A DNA stretch of 64,000 nt from Sorghum bicolor (Eukaryota; Streptophyta; Magnoliopsida; Poales; Poaceae): the NCBI RefSeq assembly GCF_000003195.3, contig NC_012877.2, positions 23,765,838-23,829,837 on the forward strand. The letters are read 5' to 3'. The notes beneath the pieces are model-generated. The model did no database searches, had not been told where the DNA came from, and saw only the letters and a program-made list of their open reading frames with translations. Positions 61,893 through 64,000 of this stretch are shown one piece after another. The first letter of the stretch is position 1. Every line of letters starts with the position of its first letter. The translations under genes were made by a program, and so were the position numbers.

Positions 61893-62717
61893 CTAATGCA
61901 TACCTCCACCTCTCTTGCGTGTCTGGCTCCTCTCTTCATTCCAGCTTTGGTTGGACGCCATCTTCTCCACAAGAGCTATGGCTTGTGGTATAGTAAGTGA
62001 TAAGAATGCTCCTCCAGCTGCAGCATCCATGGTCTCTCGGGCACTGTTGCTGAGCCCATGATAGAATGTCTGCATCAATAGCCAACTCTCCATTCCATGA
62101 TGGGGACATTCTAGGATGTAGTCTTGAAAGCGCTCCCATGCTTCTGGAACAGATTCATCATTTTGTTGCTGAAAACTTGTAATCTTCCCACGGAGAGCAT
62201 TGGTCTTGCCCATGGGAAAGAACTTAGCCAGGAAGTTTGTTGAGCAGAGTGCCCACGTAGTATTCTTCTCCTTTGTAGCGTAGAACCACTGCTTCGCTCT
62301 TCCTAACAGTGAGAATGGAAAGAGGCGAAGTAGTATAGCGTCTTTGGAAACTCCTGCTATGGTGAATGTGTTGCAAATCTCCAGGAAGTGTTGTAAATGA
62401 GCACTAGCATCTTCGTGTACCTTCCCACAGAACTGGTTGGATTGCACCATGTTGATAAGTCCAGGCTTGAGCTCAAAGTTGCCATCGATCTCTGCAGCAG
62501 GTCCAGTGCGGATGTTGTCCGTAGTGGGAGCTGAGAACTCGCGGATTGATTTGTTCGCCATGGCTTCGAACTCTGAAGACAAGTTCCGGTGATCTTCTTG
62601 ATTGGATGAAGCTTCTTCGTGAAGTGTTGATGATCTCTTCTTGAGCTTGGCCCTCGTCTTCTTGAATAATGCTTCAGGATCGTGAACAAAATTTCCTGGA
62701 AGATGTCTTCTATTCAT
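61893..62717 (-). CDS. gag: Gag (capsid part) of Athila-like element
   Basis: 274 aa. Residues about 85-255 form a retrotransposon Gag domain of the Athila type: AHLQHFLEICNTF near 106-118, LRLFPFSLLGRAKQWF at 130-145, FLAKFFP at 162-168, EAWERFQD at 192-199, CPHHG at 204-208 and a final LVEKMASNQSW. It would assemble the particle for element RNA. The start ATG is about 135 bp inside the primer site, and the flanking leader has no better start. The frame ends at a TAG straight after GGMH, before the CCHC knuckle that a full Gag needs. The next codons continue in frame with Gag-like sequence, so the stop is a mutation or a read-through site rather than the natural end. Confidence 0.9.
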   Translation of the reverse strand: MNRRHLPGNFVHDPEALFKKTRAKLKKRSSTLHEEASSNQEDHRNLSSEFEAMANKSIREFSAPTTDNIRTGPAAEIDGNFELKPGLINMVQSNQFCGKVHEDASAHLQHFLEICNTFTIAGVSKDAILLRLFPFSLLGRAKQWFYATKEKNTTWALCSTNFLAKFFPMGKTNALRGKITSFQQQNDESVPEAWERFQDYILECPHHGMESWLLMQTFYHGLSNSARETMDAAAGGAFLSLTIPQAIALVEKMASNQSWNEERSQTRKRGGGMH

Positions 62718-62851
62718 ACATTCCCCTGCATAAGATAAAATAGAAAAATATCGGGGTAAAACTGTATGAGAGAATAGATAAGCTCAATCATATTAGTGAT
62801 GCGAATGATAACTCAAAATATTTTATTCCATTCCTGATTAGTAATCAACCT

Positions 62852-62869
62852 TCCCCGGCAACGGCGCCA
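62852..62869 (-). other. Primer-binding site, tRNA-Asp type (Athila-like)
   Basis: The plus strand TCCCCGGCAACGGCGCCA equals the 3' end of plant tRNA-Asp, so the minus-strand RNA would anneal to it. It lies eight bases from the LTR edge. tRNA-Asp priming is typical of the Athila and Tat branches of Ty3/gypsy. Confidence 0.88.
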
Positions 62870-62877
62870 AAAATGCT

Positions 62878-64000
62878 TGTTGGGTATTCTTAACATCATT
62901 ACAAAAAGTAGACTAAGTTCTAAATCTAGCAACGGTGCCAAAAATGCCAAACCTATCCCTCACACCACTTAAGCCAAGTTGTCATCCCCAGCATGACATG
63001 AGAGACGCGGTATTGAAATATGCAATTGCTCTTCTAAATAAATAATGAATGGGATCTGCAAGCGCACAGATTAATACCGATGTAGCATTTTAACCGGGAA
63101 GTATTCCAGGTATCGTTATTTATATTTTTACCACTGGGAAGGGATTAGAAATCATCACTAATGATTACAGAATAGAATATGAGATTGAGCATCTATCATT
63201 GCATGTATAATTGAGAACATTATATCTAACTCATCATACAGGAATAAGTGTCACATAAAAGATGTATGAAATAATAATAGTGACAAGGATAACTAATCTG
63301 ATCTAGCCACATAATAAATATGATAAGCACCTCAATTAGATACTCTAGAAAGTCATTAGCATGGTATTAGAACGAACTACAAGAATATTCCCTAAGTTAT
63401 TCTCAACTATATAGTCTAGCATATCATAGTTAGTGCAAGCATACTTAGCAATCATTGTGAGACAAGACTACGCCCATGCATAGTGATATTAGCAAGGAAT
63501 ATGAGAAACATAGCAATCACTCCCCTGTAATAATGTTGCTCTGCCAGCCCAATACACGAGAGGGGGACTATATAAGAATCAATGAAGCTGTCACTATCAC
63601 GAACCACCCCACGATCTGGCATATTGGGTACAATCGCAGATAAATACGGTATAAGCACCACGCCTACACAATATCTATCATTTACCCATGGATCCGATGG
63701 ATAAACGCTATACGATCCTAAGCATGTATATAGATCGTATCTAACTAAGCCAAGTACATAACTATGATAAACTAAGAACAATATAATCTTGAATATAAGC
63801 AAGTAGAGCAAAGTCATAAGCAATATATTGAAGTAGAACAAAGTCATATTCATAATATTGAAGAACAAAGATAATTAGAAAGCAATTAGAAACACAATTA
63901 GAGAATTACCAAGAATCCTCTTGACAGATCCGGAAACCAATCGAAGATTGACTCCTTCTAGTTCTAATCCTATGTAGCTATGCTAATCTAGATGTCTAAT
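62878..64000 (-). repeat. 5' LTR of Athila-like element, partial
   Basis: The first 1123 bp (plus reading) of the right LTR; about 530 bp more should lie beyond the window. It matches 56228-57350 except for about two substitutions (gacgcggta for gacgcagta near 63008, and agggggact for agggagact near 63564). Confidence 0.93.

Larger units (their letters stand above)
56228..64000 (-). mobile_element. Athila-like Ty3/gypsy element, gag-protease only, cut by window end
   Basis: The left (3') LTR is 56228-57879, and the right (5') LTR begins at 62878 and runs off the window. A tRNA-Asp primer site beside the right LTR and a GGGGGAGT polypurine tract beside the left LTR set minus orientation. The interior (57880-62877, about 5.0 kb) encodes an Athila-type Gag, one CCHC knuckle and two retropepsin-like domains in a single frame broken by two stops. 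About 2.2 kb of non-coding DNA follows. No RT, RNase H or integrase is visible. The overlapping 1.1 kb of the two LTRs shows only about two differences, so the insertion is very young. Confidence 0.9.

Overview
This window is nuclear plant DNA, almost certainly from a grass (Poaceae, probably panicoid). It has no bacterial genes. About 30 kb is one tandem satellite array, and most of the rest is LTR retrotransposons of types common in grasses. The species cannot be fixed from the sequence. I see no ordinary host protein-coding gene, tRNA, rRNA or CRISPR array.

Layout. (1) 1-8823: a satellite with a unit of about 679 bp. Each unit is four diverged copies of an ancestral monomer of about 170 bp, i.e. 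a 4-mer higher-order repeat. (2) 8824-17805: a minus-strand Ty3/gypsy-type element with giant LTRs (3.8 kb each) around a 1.4 kb non-coding interior, i.e. a LARD-like non-autonomous element (TSD cttgg). (3) 17806-17902: a 97-bp sliver of satellite. (4) 17903-32131: a minus-strand Ty1/copia Sirevirus-like element (LTRs 2341 bp each, TSD catac). It carries one intact 652-aa Gag ORF with four CCHC knuckles and no recognisable pol. A 4.3-kb plus-strand gypsy-type solo LTR (21799-26090, TSD atcat) is nested in it. (5) 32132-52888: about 31 more satellite units, in the same register as the first block once both elements and one TSD copy each are removed. Blocks of several units are themselves duplicated, the largest with an offset of 8108 bp. 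(6) 52889-56227: unique-looking DNA with an AT-rich edge, a short hairpin, a TATA-like box, a GC-rich leader-like segment with a minisatellite, and CT-rich DNA holding a duplicated segment and three successive imperfect foldbacks. (7) 56228 to the window end: a minus-strand Athila-like Ty3/gypsy element (tRNA-Asp primer site, LTR of 1652 bp). Its gag-protease frame has two in-frame stops, two tandem retropepsin-like domains, and no RT, RNase H or integrase in the window.

How the parts relate. The satellite is the oldest layer and the retrotransposons landed in or beside it. LTR-LTR divergence judged by eye gives the order LARD-like (roughly 2%), Sirevirus-like (about 26 differences in 2341 bp, no indels), then Athila-like (about 2 differences in 1.1 kb). 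None of the three encodes a full replication set here, so each would depend on enzymes supplied by other elements. The most unusual points are the tandem protease of the Athila-like element, the multi-level satellite organisation, and the foldback cluster at 55196-56032.
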